Positions 37,864 to 45,646 of a DNA stretch of 64,000 bases are shown in pieces (within the stretch, counting starts at the first letter, position 1; each line of letters starts with the position of its first letter). The translations under genes and the position numbers were made by a program. This stretch comes from DASYPP01 sp036006525. Lineage in GTDB: Bacteria; Gemmatimonadota; Gemmatimonadetes; Gemmatimonadales; GWC2-71-9. The notes beneath the pieces were generated by a model. It was not told the origin of the DNA. It was given only the letters and a program-made list of their open reading frames with translations, and searched no databases. Location of the stretch: contig DASYPP010000046.1 of NCBI GenBank assembly GCA_036006525.1, positions 1 through 64,000 of the forward strand, given 5' to 3'.

Positions 37864-38759
37864 CTGGTTGTCCGGTCTGAGTTCGCAACGCGCGCCCCGA
37901 CCCGGGCGCTCTTCCATTCGATGATGCTCTTCAGTATCAGGGTGGCAATCGCCAGGAACGCCAATAGAGTCGCCAGGGCAAAGGCGGCCGAAAAACTGTA
38001 CTCGTTGTACAGGATCTCCACCTGGAGCGGAATCGTGTTGGTGGCGCCCCGGATGTGGCCGGAGACCACCGACACCGCGCCGAATTCACCCATGGCCCTG
38101 GCGTTGCAGAGGATGAGCCCGTAGAGCAAGCCCCACTTGATGTTGGGCAACGTGATCCGGCGGAAGGTCTGCCACCCGCTGGCTCCCAGGACCAGGGCCG
38201 CTTCCTCTTCCTCGGTCCCCTGCTCTTCCATGAGCGGAATCAGCTCCCGGGCGACGAAGGGAAAGGTGATGAACGTGGTGGCCATCACGATCCCGGGCAC
38301 CGCAAAGATGATCTTGAAATCATGGTCCTGCAGCCAGGGCCCCAGCCAGCCATGGAGGCCGAAGAGCAGCACGAAGATCATGCCGGAGATGACCGGTGAC
38401 ACGGCGATCGGCAAGTCGATCAGGGTCACCAGGATGTTCTTGCCCCGAAACCTGAACTTGGTCACCGCCCAGGCCGCCACCAGGCCGAACACTCCATTGA
38501 GCGGCACCGCGATCGCCGCCACCAGCAGCGTGAGCTTGATCGCGGACCGGGCGTCGCTCTCGGTGAGAGCCGCCAGGTAGACGTGCCAGCCCTTCTCAAA
38601 GGCCTGCTGGAAGATCAGGACCAGCGGAATGATCACGACCAGGAGCAGGAAGCCGAGGGCGATCGCGACCAGCGTCCAGCGCACCCAGCGCGGCTCGGTG
38701 GTCGCCTTCGCCATCTGGCCCGGCGCAACAATCGTCCCCTCGACGGCGATCGCGGTCAT
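37860..38759 (-). CDS. cysW: Sulfate ABC transporter permease CysW
   Basis: 299 aa from MTAIAVEGTIVAPGQ. Six predicted transmembrane helices and the BPD-type ATPase-docking loop EEAALVLGASGWQTFRRITLPNI. Pairs with CysT to form the channel. The upstream in-frame extension reads through cysT in another frame and was dropped. ATGA overlap with cysT, and 4 bp overlap with cysA. Confidence 0.93.
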   Translation of the reverse strand: MTAIAVEGTIVAPGQMAKATTEPRWVRWTLVAIALGFLLLVVIIPLVLIFQQAFEKGWHVYLAALTESDARSAIKLTLLVAAIAVPLNGVFGLVAAWAVTKFRFRGKNILVTLIDLPIAVSPVISGMIFVLLFGLHGWLGPWLQDHDFKIIFAVPGIVMATTFITFPFVARELIPLMEEQGTEEEEAALVLGASGWQTFRRITLPNIKWGLLYGLILCNARAMGEFGAVSVVSGHIRGATNTIPLQVEILYNEYSFSAAFALATLLAFLAIATLILKSIIEWKSARVGARVANSDRTTR

Positions 38760-39631
38760 GCCGGGATTTCCACGGGAGTGATTGAGGCCGATCGCGAGGG
38801 AGGAATCTCCCGGACATCGCCGCGGTGGCGGTGACCAGCCCAATACTGGAGCAGGTTGATCAGCAGCAGGAGAACGAACGAGAGCACCAGCGCCGCGGTC
38901 GCGAGCGCGGTGGCGCCGGCATAGTCGAACTGCTCCAGCTTGGTCACGATCAGCAGCGGGACGATCTCGGTCTTCATCGGCATGTTCCCCGAGATGAAGA
39001 CCACCGAGCCGTATTCCCCGATCCCCCGGGCAAAGGCCATGGCGAACCCGGTGAGGAGCGGCGGCACCAGGTGGGGAAAGACGACTCGCCGAAAGGTCTG
39101 CCAGCGACTGGCGCCGAGGCTGGCGCTCGCCTCCTCCGCCTCGGCCTCCAGGTCTTCCAGCACCGGCTGCACCGTCCGCACCACGAACGGCAGCCCGATG
39201 AAGGTAAGCGCGACGATAATGCCGAGCGGGGCGAACGCGACCTTGATGCCCATCGGCTCGAGATAGCGGCCCAGCCAGCCGTTTTGCGCGTACAACGTCG
39301 TCAGCGCGATGCCGGCGACCGCCGTCGGCAGCGCGAACGGAAGGTCGACGATGGCATCCACCAGCTTCCGGCCCGGAAACTTGTAACGCACCAGGACCCA
39401 GGCCACGAGCAGGCCCATGACCGCGTTGATCAATGCCGCGGCGGCTGCACAGCCCAGGCTGACTTTGAACGCGGCGAGTACCCGGGGCGCGGTAATGATG
39501 CCCCAGAAGCCGCTCCAGGTGAGGCTCGCGGTCTTGACGAACAGGGTCGACAGCGGGATCAGCACGACGAGACCCAGGTAACTCATCGTGAGACCGAGAG
39601 AAAGCCCGAAACCGGGAATGACCCGCTTCAT
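38756..39631 (-). CDS. cysT: Sulfate ABC transporter permease CysT
   Basis: 291 aa from MKRVIPGFGLSLGLTMSYLG. Six transmembrane helices; docking loop EEASASLGASRWQTFRRVVFPHL. The IGEYGSVVFISGNMP segment is typical of CysT/CysU. The ATG overlaps the stop of the sulfite oxidase gene by 4 bp, so the transporter is translated directly after the oxidoreductase. Confidence 0.93.
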   Translation of the reverse strand: MKRVIPGFGLSLGLTMSYLGLVVLIPLSTLFVKTASLTWSGFWGIITAPRVLAAFKVSLGCAAAAALINAVMGLLVAWVLVRYKFPGRKLVDAIVDLPFALPTAVAGIALTTLYAQNGWLGRYLEPMGIKVAFAPLGIIVALTFIGLPFVVRTVQPVLEDLEAEAEEASASLGASRWQTFRRVVFPHLVPPLLTGFAMAFARGIGEYGSVVFISGNMPMKTEIVPLLIVTKLEQFDYAGATALATAALVLSFVLLLLINLLQYWAGHRHRGDVREIPPSRSASITPVEIPA

Positions 39632-40731
39632 CGGGTGACCTCCACGTCGACCCGGTGCCAGGCATTGTTCATGTAGCCTTTGAAATTCCAGATCCCGTCC
39701 ACCTTGCCCGGCTGAACCTGGCCCGAGGAATCGGTGGCGCGGGCCATCAGGGTGTGCCGGCCGGCCTGGAGCGGAATCCGAACGGACCAGAAGCACCAGG
39801 TCCAGCGATTGCCCCGCTCGGTGAACTCGGCGGGGATCCAGGTGCCGCCGCCATCGGCGGAGACCTCGACCCGATCGATCACTTCACCGCCCGATGCCAT
39901 GGCCCAGCCGCGGACGGTGACGCTTCCGGCAGGGACCCGGGCGCCCGGAAGCGGGTCCCAGATCACCGAGTTGAGCGGTAGATCGTGCAGCATGACCCCG
40001 GTTTCCCACCGCACCGTGTCCGGCCCGACTTCGGGTGGGAACGTCTTGTAGGCGTGAGCCTGGAAGTAGTTCTCCGACGGGGCGTCGGTCACGATGATCT
40101 CCGACAGCCACTTCACGCTCCGGGCGCCAATGCATCCGGGAACCACGGTCCGGAGCGGAAATCCATGCACCGGCGGCAACGGCTCGCCGTTCATCTCGAA
40201 TGCCAGCAGGACTTCCTGCGACAGCGCCTTGTCCAGCGGAATCGATCCTCCGAAGGCAAACTGGCTGCCATGACGGGTAACCTGGTCCAAGCCGAGGAAC
40301 TCGACGTGCGAGGCCCCGGGGCGGACCCCCGTCATCAACAGCACATCGCGCAGTGGCGCCCCGGTCCAGATGCCGTTGCTGACCGGCTCGGCTCCCCAGG
40401 CGACTTCCCCGGGAATCGGACGATACGCCATCAGCTCGTCCCGCCTGAGGCCGGCACACGCCATGGTGGCCGCGACCGTGCGTCGCGGCAGTCCGGTCTG
40501 GAGGGTCTGGAGATCGAGTTGCAACGGCCGCTCTACCAGCCCCGAGACTTTGAGACGGAAAGCTCCCGGGTCTACCTCGGGAACCGCTCCATGGTTCCGG
40601 GTAAAGAACAACTCCCGGGGCGTGATGAATTCCTGCCGAAGCAGCTCCGGTGGCGGCCCCGAGTTGTACCACACGGAGTCGCGCACCAGCTGGCGGGAGT
40701 CTTTCCCGAAGGAGCGGGGACGATCGGCCAC
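39628..40731 (-). CDS. Sulfite oxidase-family molybdopterin enzyme
   Basis: 367 aa from GTG 40731, which follows the sbp stop by 1 bp and has AAGG 8 bp upstream; the longer frame would start inside sbp. Moco domain: FFTRNHGAVPEVD, then TMACAGLRRDE with Cys92 as expected Mo ligand, GVAWGAEPVSNGIWTGAPLRDVL and GFPLRTVVPGCIGARSVKWL. The C-terminal part is the Mo-co dimerisation domain (VSADGGGTWIPAEF, WNFKGYMNNAWHRVDV). No twin-Arg signal and no haem domain, so it is predicted cytosolic. Oxidises sulfite or a related S/N substrate. It lies between sbp and cysT in one operon. Confidence 0.9.
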   Translation of the reverse strand: MADRPRSFGKDSRQLVRDSVWYNSGPPPELLRQEFITPRELFFTRNHGAVPEVDPGAFRLKVSGLVERPLQLDLQTLQTGLPRRTVAATMACAGLRRDELMAYRPIPGEVAWGAEPVSNGIWTGAPLRDVLLMTGVRPGASHVEFLGLDQVTRHGSQFAFGGSIPLDKALSQEVLLAFEMNGEPLPPVHGFPLRTVVPGCIGARSVKWLSEIIVTDAPSENYFQAHAYKTFPPEVGPDTVRWETGVMLHDLPLNSVIWDPLPGARVPAGSVTVRGWAMASGGEVIDRVEVSADGGGTWIPAEFTERGNRWTWCFWSVRIPLQAGRHTLMARATDSSGQVQPGKVDGIWNFKGYMNNAWHRVDVEVTR

Positions 40732-40732
40732 G

Positions 40733-41740
40733 TTATCTGCCTTGATAGATTTGATCGAAAATACCACCATCCCCGAAGTAGAGGGGCTGGGCCTTGCTCC
40801 AGCCGCCGAAGACTTCGTCAATCGTGAAGAGCGTCATTTTGGGGAAGATGTTCGCGTACCGGGCTGCGATAGCCTGGTTACGCGGCCGGTAGTAGTTCCG
40901 CGCGATGATGTCCTGGCCCGCGTCGGTATAGAGGTATCGCAGGTATTCCTGGGCTACCTCGGTGGTATGGTGCCGGCCGGCGTTCTTGTCGACCACGGCG
41001 ACCGGCGGCTCGGCCAGGATGCTGACCGACGGCATGACGATGTCGAACTTGTCGGGTCCCAACTCCTTCACGGCCAGCAACGCCTCGTTCTCCCAGGCGA
41101 TCAGCACGTCCCCGATCCCCCGCTGCACGAAGGTGGTGGTCGAGCCCCGGGCGCCGGCATCGAGTACCGGCACGTTCTTGTAGATCCGGGTGACCAGGTC
41201 CCGGGCCCGGGCTTCGTTCCCGCCCGGCTGCCGCAATGCATAGCCCCAGGCCGCGAGGAAGTTCCACCGCGCACCACCCGAGGTCTTGGGGTTGGGCGTG
41301 ATCACGGAAATGCCGGGCCGGGCGAGGTCGTTCCAGTCCCGGATGTGCTTGGGATTCCCCTTCCGCACCAGGAAGACGATGGTGGACGTGTACGGCGAGC
41401 TGTTGTCCGGCAGGCGGGTCTGCCAGTTAGCCGGTAACAGCCGGGCGTTCTGGGCGATGGCGTCGATGTCATACGCCAGCGCCAGCGTCACCACGTCCGC
41501 CTCGAGCCCGTCGATGACCGACCGGGCCTGCTTGCCGGACCCACCGTGAGACTGTTGGAAGTTCACGGTGACCCCGGTCTTCTGTTTGTAATATGCCGCG
41601 AAGGCGGTGTTGTACTCCTGGTAGAGCTCCCGGGTGGGATCGTAGGAGACGTTGAGCAGCGTCACCGCTCGCTGCGCCGTCGCCACCGACCCCGCCGCCG
41701 CCAGGAATCCAACCGTCAATATCATCGAGCGTTTCAGCAT
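40733..41740 (-). CDS. Sulfate/thiosulfate-binding periplasmic protein
   Basis: 335 aa. Signal peptide MLKRSMILTVGFLAAAGSVATAQ, then the Sbp/CysP fold: LNVSYDPTRELYQEYN, FQQSHGGSGKQARSVIDGLEADVVTLALAYDID, VITPNPKTSGGARWNFLAAWGYA and DVLIAWENEALLA. It captures sulfate or thiosulfate for CysTWA. The gene follows the porin by 33 bp and precedes the sulfite oxidase gene by 1 bp. Confidence 0.94.
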   Translation of the reverse strand: MLKRSMILTVGFLAAAGSVATAQRAVTLLNVSYDPTRELYQEYNTAFAAYYKQKTGVTVNFQQSHGGSGKQARSVIDGLEADVVTLALAYDIDAIAQNARLLPANWQTRLPDNSSPYTSTIVFLVRKGNPKHIRDWNDLARPGISVITPNPKTSGGARWNFLAAWGYALRQPGGNEARARDLVTRIYKNVPVLDAGARGSTTTFVQRGIGDVLIAWENEALLAVKELGPDKFDIVMPSVSILAEPPVAVVDKNAGRHHTTEVAQEYLRYLYTDAGQDIIARNYYRPRNQAIAARYANIFPKMTLFTIDEVFGGWSKAQPLYFGDGGIFDQIYQGR

Positions 41741-41773
41741 ATGGACCGACTCCTTCGGAGAGTTCAGTAATTG

Positions 41774-43141
41774 TTAGAACGAGAACTGGACCCGCGAGAA
41801 CAGCACGCTTTCTTTCTCCCGGTTCCCGGTCGCAGCGCCACCCTTGAACTTGGTTTGCTCGTAGCTGGTCACCAGCTTCACGTTCCGGTTGAGGTACCAG
41901 TTGAAGCCGATGCCAAGCCCGCTGGCCTGCCGCGCCTGCGTGGTAGAATCGGCGTACACCGGGAAGGCCTCGTCGCCCACCGTAAGCCGCCCGTACCGCA
42001 CGGCCAGCTCGAGCGCGCCCCAGCCACCGGCCTTGGGATCGAACGCCTTCTTCGGGTTGATCCCCCGGAATGAAGGACTGCCGCCGAACAATCCGAAGGT
42101 CCCGACCACCTGCCACGCTTCGACCGGAATGGTCTCGACCACGCCGTTGAGACTCACCCGGTGCTTGGTCTTTACATACTCGCCCATGAATCCGAACCGG
42201 CCGGCGTAGTAGTTGGCCTGGGGAGAAACCCGGGTGATGCGGCCGTCGGCGATGGTGGTGCCGTTGAGGGCGTTGTTATTCCGGAACGCGAAGAAGGTCG
42301 CCTGCCCCGCGGTCCGGTACCCGGCCAGGCCGGCCCCGGTCGTCGTCGGGGTGCCGACTTGATTGCCCAGCGTGCCCGAGACACCAAAGCCGAGGTTCTG
42401 CAGGAGATTGCCGGTGGAATTGCGGAAGGGCGTGAAGAATATCCGCCCCGCGAGATCCTTATCATCGTTGTTATCGCCGTCTCCAAGGCTCACGTCCGGC
42501 ACGCCGTTCATGAGGGCCGCGGCGTAGGAGACTCGGCCCTGGAAGAGATCGCCCGCGACCTGGAAGCCCACGTCCCGGTTGGGGACCAGGTTGGTAGGCA
42601 GCCCCCGCTCCGCGAAGACGATATCGGTGGCCGACTGCAACCGCTCCAGCCCGACCGGCGGCTTGTACTTGCCGGAGCGGACCCGGAACCCCGGGGCGAA
42701 GCGCGCTTCGATATAGGCATCCTGCAGCACAGTGGTCCCGGCTCCGAAGTCGGGCATGATTCGCACATCATAGATCTTGAAGACGGTCGCCTCGAAGATG
42801 GGGCGGACCCGGCGGAGCAGGAACTGGGTGGTGCCCGGCTTCAATGAGTCGCTCAGGAAATAGCGGCCATCGCTATGCACGTAGCCCTTGATCCTCAGGC
42901 TGAACGCATTGTCGGCGGAGCGGATGCTGAATCCATCGCGGCTGGCCGAGATCACCGGCGCGGCCTTGAGGACCGTGGCGACGCTGTCTTGCCAGATTTC
43001 ACGCAGCCGGTCGTTGATCCGGATCTGTTGTTCGAGCCGCTCGATACGGGCGGTAGTTGAATCGTCCTGGGCCACCAGGTGTTGCGCTGCCACAGCACTA
43101 GCGATGACCACCACCAGCAGAACTCCCGGAATCTTTCGCAT
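41774..43141 (-). CDS. OprO/OprP-like anion porin
   Basis: 455 aa. Signal peptide ending in LVAQ, a short coiled coil (about 30-60: TTARIERLEQQIRINDRLREIWQ), then an outer-membrane barrel ending in the classical aromatic C-terminus RVQFSF. FLLRRVRPIFEATVFKIYDVRIMPDFG and KYKPPVGLERLQSATDIVFAERGLP are signatures of phosphate-selective porins O/P. In this operon it more likely admits sulfate or another sulfur oxyanion. A strong hairpin lies just upstream of its ribosome-binding site. Confidence 0.88.
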   Translation of the reverse strand: MRKIPGVLLVVVIASAVAAQHLVAQDDSTTARIERLEQQIRINDRLREIWQDSVATVLKAAPVISASRDGFSIRSADNAFSLRIKGYVHSDGRYFLSDSLKPGTTQFLLRRVRPIFEATVFKIYDVRIMPDFGAGTTVLQDAYIEARFAPGFRVRSGKYKPPVGLERLQSATDIVFAERGLPTNLVPNRDVGFQVAGDLFQGRVSYAAALMNGVPDVSLGDGDNNDDKDLAGRIFFTPFRNSTGNLLQNLGFGVSGTLGNQVGTPTTTGAGLAGYRTAGQATFFAFRNNNALNGTTIADGRITRVSPQANYYAGRFGFMGEYVKTKHRVSLNGVVETIPVEAWQVVGTFGLFGGSPSFRGINPKKAFDPKAGGWGALELAVRYGRLTVGDEAFPVYADSTTQARQASGLGIGFNWYLNRNVKLVTSYEQTKFKGGAATGNREKESVLFSRVQFSF

Positions 43142-43156
43142 AGCCCCCTCGCATAC

Positions 43157-43249
43157 GGGATGGGCTCTCCGGCGGTCCGGTTGAGCCCATTCCCAGGTTG
43201 ACCTGCTGAAGTCGGGTCACCGGGTTCCTCCCCTGGTGGGGTCGGAACC
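43157..43249 (-). other. Structured intercistronic RNA segment upstream of the porin gene
   Basis: The 123 bp between yezD and the porin start folds by inspection into two strong hairpins: 43223-43249 (GGTTCC/GGAACC with nested CCCC/GGGG) and 43157-43194 (ATGGGCTC/GAGCCCAT extended by GGG/CCC, with inner CCGG/CCGG). A weaker TGACC/GGTCA stem lies between them. No known riboswitch consensus was recognised. It could protect, attenuate or separate expression of yezD and the porin. Confidence 0.5.
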
Positions 43250-43264
43250 GGGGGACCAATAAGC

Positions 43265-43438
43265 TCAGGCCCGAGCGCCTAAGTCCTTGTCCAGTCTTAC
43301 CTTTTCCCGCTTTTCGATGGCGACGATCCGGCCGTCGTGGATCACGATTTCTACCGACCCGTAGCGGATCTGGCGGACCGCATCCAGGATCGAAGCCAGG
43401 GTCCGTTGTTCCGGAGTTCTCTCAGCATCCAGCGTCAT
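43265..43438 (-). CDS. YezD-family small protein (DUF2292)
   Basis: 57 aa. Sequence MTLDAERTPEQRTLAS, then ILDAVRQIRYGSVEIVIHDG and RIVAIEKREKVRL, the compact pattern of the YezD/DUF2292 family (QIRYGSVEIVIHDGR...IEKREKVRL). These proteins of 50-60 aa are repeatedly found in sulfate or cysteine assimilation clusters, but their activity is unknown. First gene after the sigma-54-like promoter and the shared operator. Too short for a standard ORF cutoff, so easily missed. Confidence 0.85.
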   Translation of the reverse strand: MTLDAERTPEQRTLASILDAVRQIRYGSVEIVIHDGRIVAIEKREKVRLDKDLGARA

Positions 43439-43459
43439 GGCGTTCAGGGTTCGATGAAT

Positions 43460-43501
43460 AGTCTACTAAGTTAATAGACTTTATAGGCAATGCACGTGCC
43501 A
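43460..43501 (-). promoter_or_regulatory. Sigma-54-like promoter and operator of the sulfur operon
   Basis: On the minus strand: TGGCACG (43501-43495), 4 bp, TTGC (43490-43487), matching the sigma-54 -24/-12 consensus TGGCACR-N4-TTGC. About 7 bp further the palindrome AGTCTA-N9-TAGACT (43460-43480) would cover the start site. The same arrangement is upstream of the TauE gene. A sigma-70 reading (TTGACT-N17-TAAAGT) is also possible at this copy but not at the other one. Confidence 0.6.
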
Positions 43502-43557
43502 GTCAAGCCCTTCGTCTGCCCACCGCCGTTCTTGGGGGAAACCCGAATGTCGCTAGG

Positions 43558-44481
43558 CTAGTGCCCGGACATTCCGGGCCGGTTGGTGTCCGCCGCCATA
43601 CGGGGAACCGGGTTGCGAAAACGGTCGACCAGGATGATGACCGCCATGAGGCAAGGCACCACCGCAATGGCCCAGGTCGGAATCGGCAATCCGGCCTTTA
43701 CGCCAAGGCCCATCGCTGCACCAATCAGCACGACCCCCAGCACCGTGCGGAGGGTACCCGCGGGGAGACGAACCGACAGGTGGCTGCCAAGCCAGACCCC
43801 TGGCACTGAGCCGATCAGAATGGTTCCGGCCAGCCGGTAATCCACGTTGCCGGCCACGACGTGGGCGATCGCCGCCGCCCAGAGCAGGATAGCCGCGTGG
43901 AAAATGTCGGTGCCTACCACGCGATACGGCGAGAGCCGGAAGATCATGATCAGCCCGAGCGCGATCAGGGATCCGCTGCCGGCCGAGGTAATGCCCAGGA
44001 CAAATCCGACGGAAAGGCCGAGCAGGATAGCTGCAATCTTGTGCCGGGCCTGCATGCGAATGGTGTCCCGCTCCCGGGCCAGCAGCTGCTTCAGGAAGAT
44101 CGCGCGAATCAGGGTGACCGCCCCGGTGAACGCTATGGCGCCCGCCAGGAGATAGAGCATGTACTTGTCGAAGTCTTTACCGAGACTCTTTTCGAGGATT
44201 TTCACCACATAAACGCCGCCGATCGCGGCCGGGACGGAGCCGATGGCCATCCACCACGAGAGCCCGAAATCAATCGTCTTCTGGCGCCAGTGCTTGTAGG
44301 CTCCCACGGTCTTGGTTATCGCGCCGTAGGCGAGGTCGGTGCCTACCGCGGTCACCGGCGGGGTCCCCACGAAGAGCACCAGCAGCGGCGTCATGAGGGC
44401 CCCTCCGCCGATACCGGTCATCCCGACCAGTATCCCCACGCCCACTCCGAAGCCGATCACCATCACGGGGTTAAAGGGCAC
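43558..44481 (-). CDS. TauE/SafE-family anion permease
   Basis: 307 aa, about eight transmembrane helices. The N-terminal repeat has GVGVGILVGMTGIGGGALMTPLLVLF, the C-terminal repeat GLSVGFVLGITSAGSGSLIALGLI, the paired Gly-rich motifs of the sulfite exporter TauE/SafE family. Members move sulfite, sulfoacetate, sulfate or other organosulfur anions. Its promoter shares the operator of the downstream yezD-cys operon and it is adjacent to the Rrf2 gene, supporting a sulfur role, plausibly sulfite efflux beside sulfite oxidation. Confidence 0.9.
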   Translation of the reverse strand: MPFNPVMVIGFGVGVGILVGMTGIGGGALMTPLLVLFVGTPPVTAVGTDLAYGAITKTVGAYKHWRQKTIDFGLSWWMAIGSVPAAIGGVYVVKILEKSLGKDFDKYMLYLLAGAIAFTGAVTLIRAIFLKQLLARERDTIRMQARHKIAAILLGLSVGFVLGITSAGSGSLIALGLIMIFRLSPYRVVGTDIFHAAILLWAAAIAHVVAGNVDYRLAGTILIGSVPGVWLGSHLSVRLPAGTLRTVLGVVLIGAAMGLGVKAGLPIPTWAIAVVPCLMAVIILVDRFRNPVPRMAADTNRPGMSGH

Positions 44482-44511
44482 GCCAGGCTCCAGAAAGGGG
44501 GACCAGGGAAA

Positions 44512-44552
44512 AGCCTACTAGGCCGATAGACTATGTAGCACCGCCCGTGCCA
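44512..44552 (-). promoter_or_regulatory. Sigma-54-like promoter and operator of the TauE gene
   Basis: Minus strand TGGCACG (44552-44546), 4 bp, GTGC (44541-44538), then AGCCTA-N9-TAGACT (44512-44532). It aligns with the 43460 element in spacing and in nearly all of the boxes, while the bases between differ, indicating selection on the boxes. A sigma-70 -35 (TTCGCT) and -10 (ATAGTC) at the equivalent places are poor. Confidence 0.6.
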
Positions 44553-44625
44553 GCGAAAGGGGGGCGGGGCGAGGGGGCGGGGCCCGGATTATTGGCCGAG
44601 TGTTGGATCGGTGCCGCAGGTACGG

Positions 44626-45063
44626 CTAGGTCAGGGCACCGGCACCGGCATCGTGCTTCATCATGTCGGACAGAGTAGTCCGGTCGAGGATTTTGGCCGT
44701 GGCGTCCCGAACGTCCTTCATGATCCAGCGAACCCCGCATCCCGCCTCGTCCCGGCAATCCTGGCATCGGGCATAGGCGGTCTGGCTGGCACAGGGCACC
44801 GGGGCGAGCGGGCCGTCGAAGTGCCGCACCAGCTCTCCGATGTTGATCTTGCGGGGATGCTTGGCCAGGAGATAGCCGCCCCCCTTCCCTTTTCGACTCT
44901 GGAGGACGCCCCGATTGCGAAGCTCCAGGAGAATCAACTCGAGGAACTTGGCCGGGATCCGTTCCCGCCGCGCCAGGTCGGCGATGCGCACCGGCTCCCC
45001 GGGCGGGGCCGCGGCCAGGGCCATCAGCGCCTTGAGCGCGTACTTGGCTTTTCGCGAAAGCAT
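44626..45063 (-). CDS. Rrf2-family transcriptional regulator with four cysteines
   Basis: 145 aa. N-terminal winged helix MLSRKAKYALKALMALA...RERIPAKFLELILLELRNRGVLQSRKGKGGGYLL is typical of Rrf2 (IscR, NsrR, CymR). Cys91, Cys100, Cys103 and Cys109 (PCASQTAYARCQDCRDEAGC) could ligate an Fe-S cluster, unlike CymR which lacks them. It is the only local regulator beside two identical palindromes, so it is the best candidate for binding them. Divergent from purE across 43 bp. Confidence 0.9.
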   Translation of the reverse strand: MLSRKAKYALKALMALAAAPPGEPVRIADLARRERIPAKFLELILLELRNRGVLQSRKGKGGGYLLAKHPRKINIGELVRHFDGPLAPVPCASQTAYARCQDCRDEAGCGVRWIMKDVRDATAKILDRTTLSDMMKHDAGAGALT

Positions 45064-45106
45064 GTATTCAGTTTAACTTGTTGACCTTGATTCCCGCGAG
45101 GAGCCG

Positions 45107-45598
45107 ATGGCCAAGCCGCTGGTAGGTATCGTAATGGGCAGTGATTCCGACTGGCCGACCATGGAACATGCTGCCCGGCAGCTCACCGCGTTCGGCATTC
45201 CCTACGAGGCCCGGGTGCTTTCGGCCCATCGCACGCCGGATCACGCGGTCCGCTTTGCCGAGGAAGCCGAGGGCAAGGGGATGCGGTGCATCATTGCGGG
45301 GGCGGGCGGGGCGGCTCACCTGGCCGGGGTGCTGGCAGCCAAGACCACGCTTCCGGTCCTGGGTGTCCCCATGCCTTCGAAGTACCTCCAGGGGCTTGAC
45401 TCGCTGCTCTCCACGGTCCAGATGCCGGCGGGTATCCCGGTCGCCACCTTTGCGATCGGAGATGCCGGGGCCGCCAATGCGGCGCTGTTCGTCGTGGCGA
45501 TGCTAGCGGGTACCGATGCGGCGCTGGCGGAAAAACTGCGAGCGTTCCGGAAGACCCAGGAGGAAAAAGTCCTGGCGAAACGGTTGCCGGAAGCCTAG
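45107..45598 (+). CDS. purE: N5-CAIR mutase
   Basis: 163 aa. Rearranges N5-CAIR to CAIR. Class I PurE motifs: GIVMGSDSDWPTM at the N-terminus, LSAHRTPD with the catalytic His near 41, AGAGGAAHLAGVLAA and GVPMPSKYLQGLDSLLS. A good GAGGAG Shine-Dalgarno precedes the ATG. Separated from the main purine operon by 24 kb. No purK follows; the downstream DNA is a repeat element, so purK must be elsewhere if present. Confidence 0.96.
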   Translation: MAKPLVGIVMGSDSDWPTMEHAARQLTAFGIPYEARVLSAHRTPDHAVRFAEEAEGKGMRCIIAGAGGAAHLAGVLAAKTTLPVLGVPMPSKYLQGLDSLLSTVQMPAGIPVATFAIGDAGAANAALFVVAMLAGTDAALAEKLRAFRKTQEEKVLAKRLPEA

Positions 45599-45646
45599 AG
45601 GCAGCCTGGCCGTTGAGATCTACAGAGAATGCAAGCCCGGCAACAG

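Noticed and set aside
36802..41740. Molybdate rather than sulfate transporter, because a Moco enzyme is in the operon
   Set aside because: Two different permeases (CysT and CysW) and an Sbp/CysP-type binding protein define the sulfate/thiosulfate family; ModB systems use one permease.
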